Origin: Nemopilema nomurai
Lineage: Eukaryota; Cnidaria; Scyphozoa; Rhizostomeae; Rhizostomatidae
Length of the DNA: 64,000 nt
Direction: 5' to 3'
Assembly (NCBI GenBank): GCA_003864495.1
Contig: ML133453.1
Location: 62,001-126,000, forward strand
Shown here: positions 12,719-23,148 of the stretch, one piece after another
Numbering within the stretch: the first letter of the stretch is position 1
Layout of the letters: every line of letters begins with the position of its first letter
Notes under the pieces: model-generated
Told to the model about the DNA's origin: nothing
The model's database searches: none
The model's input: the letters and a program-made list of their open reading frames with translations, nothing else
Translations under genes and position numbers: made by a program

Positions 12719-15700
12719 CATTTTTGTGGCCAAAGATGGCACGTCCCAAACAGTCATACTTAACAACAAGGTTAGTCCTCTTCTCCATTTCAAAAATTAC
12801 TTGTAAATTTTTTGCTTCGTTCGTCAAGTCTATTATGGAGCGGAACATGAATATATGATTGGATGGTAACATTTTATTCAGGAAATACCTGTTCAGGTTG
12901 AAAGAACCGTGAATTTGCTCGGCGACCTGGCTGTTGATTTGACCGCAAAGCTCTTTCACGCATGCTATACGACGGAGAGCTTCGACCTCATTAGACGTAT
13001 TTTTTTCGTGGAGTCTATCAAAAAGCGCTAGATACTGGGAACTTCCAGTTACTGGGTGCGAGTTTTCGTTAGAATTATTGCCTGAAACTAATTTTGAATT
13101 TATCCAAGGAAGAGATACTTGGAAGACTCCTTCATTTGCCATTTGCACGTTTTCCTCTGTTGCAACTCCCGCACGACCTTCGTTTGGGGAAAAAAATTCA
13201 TCAAAATTTCTGTTGGCAAATGCTGCTACTATGTGGGCCATATCATTTATGAATATATTTGGTCTATGGCGAAACCCTCGCAAAATGTCAAGGTAATCCC
13301 TAGGACTTTCGGAACGAAGCAAAAACTTTACTCCATAAATGATGCCATGTTGGCATGCGACTGTTAACCAGCCACCGGAGAACCCAAACATCTTTTTGAA
13401 TATTTTATTAAATTTTACGTTGTTCTTCCCTAAGGCTGCCTTAATTCTATTTATGATATCTAGCTTTGACCCTTTGGAAGAAACCCCCAATCTCTCAGCA
13501 ATTACTCTTACCTCTTTAGAAGTATTTTCAAACAAAGTTTCAAGCAAACGCTCTTCAGATATTTGTCGACATTCTATTTCAATGTCATCTTTTTCGGAGT
13601 AAACTTTCATGTATTCTGAATTATAAATGACGTTGCTAGCTCTGCTATTTTTTCCTATATACGGTGCCCAATAAGACAACTTAGGTGTCACTAATGCATC
13701 GTCTGTTTTTCGTCTACGACAACCCCTGCGCAATATTTCTTTTGCTACATCACTCCAAAACATTTCACAGTCTACTTCGTCCGTATTATTTGGCAAATCG
13801 GAATCACTAGAAGTACCTTTTCCGTTAGGGGTCTCCGGTGGTCTGTACTTAAACGCAACTTTCCTGTTTACGTCTGCTATTAATATCGGTGGGTGGAACC
13901 CGCAGATTATACAATTAAAATCATAGCTACGGTTGCTCATACATTCAAAATGCAAATACGCGTTTAGTATTAGATTTGAATCGAGCTTAGTCTTAAGCAT
14001 TCCCTCTGCTATCGCACATGCTTTGCCAACGGCTAGATGATTTTTTAGACACTCGCGCAAGAGAATGCAAAAGTCCAGCCCTATCAGAAAGATGTCATCA
14101 AAGTTGTGCACGCCGTCTTTGTATTCTTGATACCTATAATGTCTGTTGCATTTTTCACATTTGACAAAGAAAGTTTCCACTGACTCTAAAAAACCGGTTA
14201 GAGTTAGAACTCTTGCATTTCTAGTTATTCTAATTGGGCGACACAGTTTGTTCATGCACACGTGACATTCAGTTTCAACAGGTGTATATGATCTAGGTAT
14301 TTCGTTTCTTTGAATTTTTGCAAATTCATCTGGAAGGGGAAAGGGGATTACTTTGTTTGCAAGTGCGTATTCTACCATCTCATTTATTGCATCTAGAGAG
14401 TTAGGTGGGTAAAACTGGGTTGAAGATTGCTCCTCTGCTTTATCATTGGCGTCTGGAGCAGCATTATCGTTCTCCCGATCCCGGATGTTCCCTAGGTCAA
14501 GGTCTTTTAACTCATCTTTCTCGTGCAAATACCATAGTGCGATAGCTTTGTGAATGCAAAAGTATTTTCTAATCTTACATCTACAGTCAAGACGGCCGGA
14601 CAAACGATTGTAGGAAACAACACACCTGGATCGAATCGGCAAGTCCATGTACCTACTGTTGTAAACCGATAAGTGAATGTGATTGTTATCTTTCCAAGGG
14701 ACAACAAGCGGGTGATTGTAAAAGTCACAACCGTACTTCAGCTCCACACAGTTGTTTACTGTCTCTTCCGATAAGACCCTATATTTGGCATCAGATGCCA
14801 ATTCAAATAGCTTAGCGTCGCTCAAAGAAATCAAATCAGGATACAAAGCATTGTTAACTAAAAGTAAATGATGGCATTCTCTTCCACTCATGCCCGATCT
14901 TGCCGCGATACTCATCTCTTCACGACATCGTTCATCTTCACAAACAACAAGCCCACTATTAAGCAGCTTTTGAACGTGTATCGGAAAACCTATACCACCG
15001 CGCATGGACTTCCGGACCATATATAAACCTTCAACCTTATCACAGCAAACAGCAGAATAGGTAAAGCTACGGTTGTGCCATCTTTTGTAATGCCTATTTA
15101 GATTTTTTTTAATTACGAGCTTTTTACAAATATCACAGGCTATGCGTTCCATGTGTTGTTCTCTTCGTGCCGTCTGTACACCCTCATGAGCTACAACTTT
15201 ACTTTTCTCTTCGAATTTCGTTTGCACTTCAGAGCAACTAAAAGCATTTTTAGCTGGAAAGTTTTCAGTTGTACAGGAATGCCTTTCTAAATGTTTAACA
15301 AATCTACCTTTTCTTCTTACAATTTTAGAACAAATCGTACAATGGTAATGCTGTGTTCCCTCCTTCGATCTCTGTTCCCTGGGTTGAAGTTTTTTACAGG
15401 GCAAGATAACGTTATCACCAAATCTAACAACACGTGACTCACTCAAATGTACCTGAAGAACATGACGTTTTGCTACAGATGTGAAGTCAAATTTGGACGA
15501 ATTTGGACACAATGTGCAGTGAAAGTGGTGAGTATTTTCACTGCATCTTCTGATATTACGGTCTTTGCACGTTACGATGAAGGAAAAGGGATCAACATTA
15601 CAACCCGTGCTAAAAACAGTATTCGACCCAGTATGACCCTCAGTTGGATCATCATCTACCCCAGAATTTAAAGCTTCATCTGTATTGTTACTATTCTCGT

Positions 15701-18700
15701 CCGAACCGACAAACCCATCAAAGGACCAATCAGTTTCGTCACCAGAATTTGATGGGATTTTGTCCAACCGACCGGATTCTAGTTTCATCGATTGATTATC
15801 GTTTATCGAACTTACATAAATAGAGTCTAAGTCTACTTTGCTGAACATTAGCCATGTTACAAGGACGACTCGTAAATAGTCGCTGTAAAGAGAGACGTTG
15901 GCAAAAAATCGAAAAGTTTTGCAATCGTCTTCAAAAGAGCCCTTTAGAGCCCAAAAGCTCTTGTCATCCATGGCAAAAATACACATTGCCATAATCGTCG
16001 AAATACCGCAGCTATGGCCGTCCTGTTGTAATGGAAAGTAGCGCCAACAGTGATGGGTACATTTATGTACTCCCTCAGCTTCACTATCGGGATTAGGAAG
16101 ATGAAGGTACTTTAAGCGGATTGGAGCATTGCTGGGAAGAAGACCCAAACGCCTAGTATAGTCCGCTACTATGGTACAAAGGTCTTCTGGTATGACCCAG
16201 CCAAGAGGGTCCCCATAGTACAAAGTATTGCTCCGAACATCGTACAGAGCAATAGTGAAATGGTTACCTGGGGGATTCAACGCCCCATCATATCTCCTTC
16301 CGCCAATAAATGTACCCTTACCTCCTTTACCAACATTGAGGCAAAATACCACTTTTCTCAGAACTTTCGAGTTGCTGGCTCTAGAGAAGTGTTCAACGAA
16401 AGCTTGGGGGCTGCTTGTGAGGGTATCATTCAAGTAAGCAGCATGAGTATCAGTTGATGAGTTGTTCACAAGGTTGATAAAGTGGTTGATAAGATCACTG
16501 GATAGCCACCTACTTCCAACAAGGCATTTTATGCTTGATACTGGTAGATGCAGCCTGCTGTCCACATGTTGATCGCTGTTGTTGCTGAGCATGTCGATAA
16601 AGGTCCTCACTGGCTTCAAGTCGACCTCCTTTGTACCGGGTGGGCAGATCAAACTTGACTCCAACTTGTGCAGCCAGTCTCTCTCATCCATCAGTTCACG
16701 TTGATCACGATCCTATATAGTAATAAGGACAATGATGATAATGAATTTTGAAGCTATATCTCTGTGGCGGCTGGGACTATAATCGGAAATGTGAAATAAA
16801 AACATATATCAATCGCCTCATGACCAATTGAATATACGATTCGTCATATATACGTACCAAATCTTGACTGGTGGATTCGCGTTTCTCTGCCGAAGGAATG
16901 ATAGCTCTCTGCTTTTTCTGTTGAAAAGAAGAACTCTACTTTAGGTATTGTTCAAAGTATGCACAGTGTAAATCGACACTTTTAGCTAAAAATGGAGTAT
17001 GTAGTATTTGTTGATATCAAGAAACCTTTCCAGCCCTTTCCTTTTTGGCGTTTGTAACTAGGCCTCCGCCATTACATTCGTTCTCATCCAAGCTTGGCAA
17101 CGCTGTAATCTGTTTGCCATCATTACTGACCTGTGGAGTGAAATTGGTACGTTAGAAGTGTTTATGGACAAGGGAAATCGCGATACAAGGATATTTTCTT
17201 CCTTGATTATGTTATAAGGCTCTTCCTGTTCATTACAGAGTCAAACAGACACTGCAGTATGATCTAACCGAGGTCTTGCAGATTAGTGCCTCTCCTTCCT
17301 TCCTGAATCATCGTATCCGATTTCTTCTCCTTGGCAGTATGTATCGTTGAAGATATATATACCTTTTTATTGTCCTAATCACCCTCTTGACCTCACCCGC
17401 ACTTCCAAATGATATTGAACTTTTTTATGGTTTAGATTTACAGATATTAGATCTCATAGTGAAGCATCGACTGATACAGTTAGCAACAAAATGGAAAAAT
17501 ATACTTACCAAGCTTGGACAAGTCTTTCTCTTTGCCGCAGACTTGATTTTCTTAAAAAGAATTAGTTAAATCCTTTAGACATAGTTATGAAAGAATAACG
17601 ACAGAAAATGTCCGGTGAATACGAATTTGAAAGCGAATATGCATAAGCTATACATTCATACCTTACGTTTTGCAAGCTTCTTCTGCGAAGTCCGGTCCAA
17701 GCAATCAATGGTTTCAGATTGCTCCTTCTGCAAAAAATATCACATTATCAAACCACTGTGACATTACAAGGAAAGAATAGCGGGTAACGACTGGAAACCA
17801 TGTTTAGAAAATACTATACCCTCTTGATGGCGCCTTTCATCCACTTCCACTTGATGAGCACGTTATCAAAGGTGGTCCCCAGAGAACTTGTTTTGATCTC
17901 TTTCTTTCTACAACGAAATAAAAACCACATTCTAGGTGTGACAAGAGGTGATGCACTACAACGATTGCTAAATTGCCAATTTGAATTTTTGAACGTCAGC
18001 AAAAGTAACTGTAATGGACTTACCGAGATAAACTTGTCCTCTTTCCCACGAGTCTCCAACCTTTTCCTTTGCCATTTGGAACCTCCGGAGCAGACGCTTT
18101 GAAGCAAAAAGTTGAAATAGTTAACGAAGTTATTGCAAATTAGAAGTATAATAGTAGATGACACGATAATGATAGTTTGGTAGAGAAAGACAATAGAAAC
18201 GAAAATATAAATTTAAGATAATTTCATTTTCGTTACCTTCCGCTTCTTTGCTTCCAAAATCAGGGCTGCTCGTAAACCCTAAAGGTGGGATTTCATGCAA
18301 AGCACGCCTAAGAAAGGCAACTAACTTTGGCAGGCCATAATCTTCACTGAGATGTATGCTGTCTTTGGAAGACCAAAGCCATCGGTTTTCGCGACTATAA
18401 TAAGGCTCAAGATCAGAGAATGTAACGGCCTGATCATGACAACACTTCTTCATTATTCGGTAGTAAATACCACTTTTTGCGTCCGCTTCATCCAATCTTG
18501 GTAATATCGATGGTACTAGAATCTGTAAAAAGACATATAATGGGATATCAATCCTAGAGATATCATTACTAGCGCTATTCTCGTAGCAATCGGAAAGTAA
18601 CAGATATCAAATCTGATTTGTGCTTTGCAAACTTACATTAGTCTGAAACTTTATCATCCTTTTCATAAATAACTTGGAAAAAAGTGGACAGTTTCGAAAC

Positions 18701-19343
18701 AATGCTTCTTCAGACGATACAGAGACAAGGAATTCTACCTGGGAAGAAGGAAACCTTTGCTTTGCGGTTGTAAGCAGACTTGTGAAATCATCTTCCACTT
18801 TCTGCAAGTGACTGTGCCGCGACATGTCATTGGTGCCCACCAAAAGAATAACCACGCGAGGAGATGTGTCAAGCGGTATACTGCAGTGACGGAGTTCAGT
18901 CCCAACGTGGAAGAAACCTCCTCCAGGTGTACAATTCACGTACCAATCAGGGGGACAAAGAACGCTTCTTTCAACGATTGGCCTCAGCTGGGAGTCAGAA
19001 AACACCGCAACCTAAGGTAATAAAGCAGTGCTTTATTTCTGCGTTAATAAAGCAATAACATTTATTCTCTTCCAAATTTACCAATGGATATTATAAAGTA
19101 GAAGAAGAAAAAGACATTCAGAAAAATGTAACTTACAGTGTCGGAATCAAAGCCAACATTTGGGTTGAAACATTTATTTTGCTTTCCACTGACTCCAAGT
19201 GGCCAAGACGTTGCAGGGCCACGCCATCCTCTTCCTTTAAGGTCATCGCCTCTCCTGATCCAAGACTTGTTTGCTGAGCCTATACTCAACTGGATGAAAT
19301 TGCAATCTTTTGCTAACTGATGGCAAATTTCTTTACCATCCAT
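11463..19343 (-). CDS. Transposon protein: SGNH - Ulp1 - SWIM - SAP/transposase - PHD
   Basis: Ten exons join in frame to 2183 residues: 19343-19137, 19011-18637, 18522-18237, 18096-18024, 17907-17820, 17727-17662, 17550-17509, 17130-17026, 16917-16858 and 16712-11463. Every junction has GT-AG ends and matching phase. The start ATG at 19343 is the first Met in the frame, but an upstream exon is possible. Exons 1-3 form an SGNH hydrolase and exons 4-9 a Lys-rich linker. In the last exon, counting from its internal Met at 16691, I see a Ulp1/C48 protease (His144, Asp161, Gln222/223, Cys228), three C2H2-like fingers (about 390-530), a SWIM finger (about 685-725), CxxC clusters (about 805-850), candidate catalytic Asp940, Asp1150 and Glu1258 with a SAP domain at about 1043-1085, an inactive second Ulp1-like domain (about 1430-1610), a PHD finger (about 1632-1673) and a basic tail. 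It presumably catalyses transposition, with the hydrolase and protease as accessory activities. Confidence 0.85.
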
Positions 19344-20088
19344 AACCAACGGTTGAACGATTGACGCTATAACCTTCACTACCAACTTTCGCAGAGTTAA
19401 GATCACTACCTCTAAGGTTGCTAATGATAGGCTAGTGAACAGACATTAGCGATCAACCCGCAAAAGTCGCCAAATAAACTCAAACAGTTAACAATTGACA
19501 ATTAGAAGCAATTAACTATATGTCCCGTGGATTAAACGAATAACACCTAAACTACCAATCAGAATCAAGAATTATGTTTGTGCGGTAAGTCACTAAGGCT
19601 AGTCACAAATGTTAACACCTACCTTAGCAACCATTGTGCTATCCGAGTATGCAAGACTCACCCAAACAATAGTCATAAAACTTTACAAAATTTACAAAGA
19701 AAACAGCAATGGAAAGTTTTCCCACAGCGCAAGAGCAAGGTCGGGCAATTGTTAGAAACGGAAGTAACGAGAACGACAACAAAAACTAGAATGATGAGAA
19801 AATCTCAAGCTTCCAACCAAGAAATTGCTAGCAACCACCCAAACAGCGCATGCATCTTCTAGCAGTGATTAATATATATATAAAATGAAATTTACTCCGA
19901 ACTAATTTGACTTTGATCTTCCATATGTCATTAGTCGTATGTAACCATATTCTATTCTACGCTCTCGCTATCTAAAAACCTCATCGCAATTACAATAATA
20001 TTTTTCGCTGTATCTTACACAAATAATAGTAGAAAAGAACACTATCAGAAAAGTAAACTCTTCGATTTTGCCTTTTTGTGGAGACACT
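12719..20088. other. Unique internal region of the transposon
   Basis: This is the part not shared by the two arms. It carries the bulk of the transposon gene, its nine introns (83 to about 260 bp, with one of 378 bp) and the presumed promoter to the right of 19343. Between 19407 and 19600 nothing is recognised. Beyond that lies a decayed extra terminal copy. Confidence 0.7.
18237..19343 (-). CDS. SGNH/GDSL-type hydrolase domain of the transposon protein (exons 1-3)
   Basis: Exons 19343-19137, 19011-18637 and 18522-18237 encode about 289 residues. The SGNH blocks are in the right order: block I AVFSDSQLRP (the GDS serine motif, with Ser in place of Gly), a Gly-rich turn (TPGGGFFHVG), block III ILLVGTNDMSRH (the Asn motif) and block V SKDSIHLSEDYG (the Asp-x-x-His motif). 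All catalytic positions are therefore kept. Members of this fold are esterases, lipases or acetylhydrolases, but the substrate is unknown. Its splice phases lead straight into the linker and protease exons, which argues for one fused protein. A separate transcript ending within the linker cannot be excluded. Confidence 0.75.
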
Positions 20089-20090
20089 CT
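19600..20090 (+). pseudogene. Decayed older copy of the transposon gene's 3' end
   Basis: From about 19790 to 20090 the plus strand is a direct repeat of 21261-21562: the codons for the Ser-rich C-terminus (GCGCATGCATCTTCTAGCAG), the AT-rich stretch and the 3' flank up to GGAGACACTCT. It is more diverged than the arms. Upstream, a frame with premature stops keeps a weak echo of the basic tail. It stops exactly where the intact inverted arm begins, so the arm seems to have been added onto, or recombined with, an older end. Confidence 0.6.
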
Positions 20091-21344
20091 GACATAGTGA
20101 CAGAAAAGCAGAAAGACGAAGAAATATCTGACTACTCATCCCAAGATTCTTTAGAAGAATCCTGTGATCTAAACGGGCCCATTGATCTATCAAAGAAAGA
20201 CGAAGAATCTGCATCAAACTTGAATTTTGACGCTACTGTAAAATTGTCTTTCTTGCCAACGGGTAGTGGTACTTCCTCCCCAAATGACAGCATTGACCAA
20301 AACTTTAACCAGGTAACATTCGTGGATGAAGAACGTCCAAAGTATACCCGTAATAAACTTGATAATAATTATGTAGAACTCGAAGATGAACGTGTAAGTA
20401 GTAATAAAGTATCATGTAATTGCACTAATTTCTTGCAAGAGATAAGCTCTGGTATGCCACTGTCGGTTGGTACAATGAATGCTGTATTGGATGTGTTGCG
20501 AAGCGATTTTCCAAACGTAGGGGGACTTTGTCACGTTTCTGACCTATTTTCCTTTTGGGGCAATGGCAATAAATTCGTCCAAATAGTACCCTTAAATGAT
20601 TCCATGACTGAGTGGGGAACTTTGTCAAACATGCTATCCGTTGACAACGTTGTAAACTTGTATGACGCTCTATTACGAAATCATCTTTCAGCAAACAAGA
20701 GAGAATGCAAGTACGAAATTTCCATAGAGGGTTACGCTGCGAGGCTAAGGCATCCAAAAAATGATAGGTTTGAAATACATGTTGCGGATACCGTCTCATG
20801 TCTTCGAAACTCAGACAACGGTATAGCGGCCATATTTTTTGCTCTGTGTATATGTCGTAAAGCCGACCCGCAAAATGTATTTTTTCATTATAGAAGATCG
20901 AGAAAGGAATTAATTAGTGCATTAGAGAGCAAGACATTTAAAAACGTAACTTTAGTTTCCTCTCCACGTGAGTCTTCAGGAGCACAGTTTGTAATAAAGC
21001 CTCGTCTCTATTGCCATTGTAACTTGCCTGACTTAAAGACAAAAATGATCTGTTGCTCAAGTTGCCTGTCATGGTATCACGGTAACTGTGAAGAAGACCT
21101 TCTCTCGTCACCATGGCTTTGTAAGAAATGTAAAACGAAATGTTCAAAACGCCCGATAAGAATTGTTGTAAGTGACAGTGATGAAGCTGACATTATGACA
21201 TTGACGGCACCTTCACATAATAGGAAGAAGAAACTTGCGGCAAAAAGAGTTAGAGGCAATAAAAAGAAAGATGAGAAAAACTCAAGCTTCAAGAAATTGC
21301 TAGCCACCATCCAATCAGCGCATGCATCTTCTAGCAGTGAATAA
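20076..21344 (+). pseudogene. Inverted copy of transposase C-terminal coding sequence
   Basis: This frame of about 420 codons repeats the last ~417 residues of the transposon protein almost exactly, including the inactive Ulp1-like domain and PHD finger. It differs by Tyr to Cys near its middle. It begins at a TTG created by the junction with the decayed copy and has no ATG near its start, so it is a by-product of the long TIR and not a gene of its own. It is fully open, which fits recent copying or gene conversion between arms. Confidence 0.8.
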
Positions 21345-23118
21345 TATATATATATAATGAAATTTACTCCAAACTAATTTAACTTTGATCTTCCATATGT
21401 CATTAGTCGTATGTAACCATATTCTATTCTACGCTCTCGCTATCTAAAAACCTCATCGCAATTACAATAATATTTTTCGCTGTATCTTACACAAATAATA
21501 GTAGAAAAGAACACTATCAGAAAAGTAAACTCTTCGATGTTGCCTTTTTGTGGAGACACTCTGTTGATGATGGGAGCAGACCAAACCGAGTGGAAAACAA
21601 GGAAAATTAATTGATAACCTCTTTGCAAATACCCAAATACATGTCATTCAGGCATTTATTTTGAAAAAAAAGAAATCGTAGACTGGCCGTTAGAAGAATT
21701 TGTTAGTTTGTCTTGAGCCGTACATGGAGACAACTCGGTCAGAAACTAAGTGTGCGCCCGTATGATGGGAGCAGACCAAACCGAGTGGAAAACAAGGAAA
21801 ATTAATTGATAACCTCTTTGCAAATCCCCAAATACATGTTATTCAGGCATTTATTTTGAAAAAAAGAAATCGTAGACTGGCCGTTAGAAGAATTTGTTAG
21901 TTTGTCTTGAGCCGTACATGGAGACAACTCGGTCAGAAACTAAGTGTGCGCCCGTATGATGGGAGCAGACCAAACCGAGTGGAAAACAAGGAAAATTAAT
22001 TGATAACCTCTTTGCAAATCCCCAAATACATGTATTCAGGCATTTATTTTGAAAAAAGAAATCGTAGACTGGCCGTTAGAAGAATTTGTTAGTTTGTCTT
22101 GAGCCGTACATGGAGACAACTCGGTCAGAAACTAAGTGTGCGCCCGTATGGGAGCAGACCAAACCGAGTGGAAAACAAGGAAAATTAATTGATAACCTCT
22201 TTGCAAATACCCAAATACATGTCATTCAGGCATTTATTTTGAAAAAAAGAAATCGTAGACTGGCCGTTAGAAGAATTTGTTAGTTTGTCTTGAGCCGTAC
22301 ATGGAGACAACTCGGTCAGAAACTAAGTGTGCGCCCGTATGATGGGAGCAGACCAAACCGAGTGGAAAACAAGGAAAATTAATTGATAACCTCTTTGCAA
22401 ATACCCAAATACATGTCATTCAGGCATTTATTTTGAAAAAAAGAAATCGTAGACTGGCCGTTAGAAGAATTTGTTAGTTTGTCTTGAGCCGTACATGGAG
22501 ACAACTCGGTCAGAAACTAAGTGTGCGCCCGTATTATGGGAGCAGACCAAACCGAGTGGAAAACAAGGAAAATTAATTGATAACCTCTTTGCAAATACCC
22601 AAATACATGTATTCAGGCATTTATTTTGAAAAAAAGAAATCGTAGACTGGCCGTTAGAAGAATTTGTTAGTTTGTCTTGAGCCGTACATGGAGACAACTC
22701 GGTCAGAAACTAAGTGTGCGCCCGTATGATGGGAGCAGACCAAACCGAGTGGAAAACAAGGAAAATTAATTGATAACCTCTTTGCAAATACCCAAATACA
22801 TGTTATTCAGTCATTGAAATAGGCAAGTAGTTAGACATTTTCCATTCAGTAGGCCATTGCGAGAGCCGTATGAGCCTTGTTTATATTGCCAAGCTTCTAA
22901 AGTGATGGTTTTCAATCGTAAATTCCAAGGCCGCTTATTTAAAAAACTGCATAAAAACTATAGGGGAAGATACTAGAATGATCAGAGAATCTTTTAATGT
23001 ACCATTTTCTATATTTGCACTCTTTGCGACTACGCTATTGGGTTTCCAAAATTATGAAGGAGCCGTACGTCCTTGCATGTGCCGTACTTACTTGTCTGTG
23101 CCGGTCGGCTCCGGCCCA
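20089..23118 (-). repeat. Right terminal inverted repeat (about 3.03 kb)
   Basis: Reverse complement of 10653-12718, longer because of extra 194-bp units. The inner boundary is sharp: the two arms agree up to the GTCACTATGTCAG word and then diverge. The outer tip ends ...CGGTCGGCTCCGGCCCA at 23118, directly before TMEM143. Confidence 0.9.
21572..22812 (+). repeat. Expanded subterminal array, 194-bp unit, about 6.4 copies
   Basis: Successive GGGAGCAGACCAAACCGAGT starts lie at about 21572, 21767, 21961, 22150, 22344, 22538 and 22731, a spacing of 189-195 bp. Copies differ mainly by short indels such as ATGTCATT versus ATGTATT. Each unit contains two short Met-poor frames that are shadows only. 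The array ends where the sequence passes to the unique subterminal stretch at about 22812. Confidence 0.92.
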
Positions 23119-23148
23119 TTATGGCTGAAATTCCCGGGAAAATTGTCG
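22978..23148 (+). other. TIR-derived in-frame N-terminal extension of TMEM143
   Basis: An ATG at 22978 inside the right TIR opens a 57-codon frame that crosses the transposon boundary at 23118 and runs without a stop into the TMEM143 ATG at 23149. It encodes a hydrophobic signal-like segment (FNVPFSIFALFATTLLGF) and a Cys-containing stretch. If transcription starts in the TIR this would give a longer protein whose new N-terminus could mask the mitochondrial presequence. Whether it is used is unknown. Confidence 0.4.

Larger units (their letters stand above)
10653..23118. mobile_element. 12.5 kb DNA transposon with giant TIRs, KDZ-like
   Basis: Both ends carry the same terminal sequence in inverted orientation: TGGGCCGGAGCCGACCGG at 10653 and its reverse complement ending at 23118. 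The match continues inward for about 2.07 kb on the left and 3.03 kb on the right. The difference is explained by about five extra copies of a 194-bp unit on the right. Inside is one minus-strand gene of ten exons encoding a 2183-residue multidomain protein with transposase features. The SWIM finger, CxxC clusters, SAP domain, Ulp1 protease and D-D-E candidates best fit the KDZ (Kyakuja-Dileera-Zisupton) superfamily, which is an inference from domain content. No clear target-site duplication is visible: the left flank is AGCAATGT and the right flank is TTATGGCT. The open coding region and near-identical arms point to recent activity. Confidence 0.88.

Noticed and set aside
20076..21344. Independent PHD-finger gene
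   Set aside because: It has no ATG and is an exact inverted copy of the transposase 3' end within the TIR.
10653..23118. Polinton/Maverick or viral integration
   Set aside because: No DNA polymerase B, integrase, packaging ATPase or capsid-like frames are present; the content is that of a cut-and-paste-type transposon.
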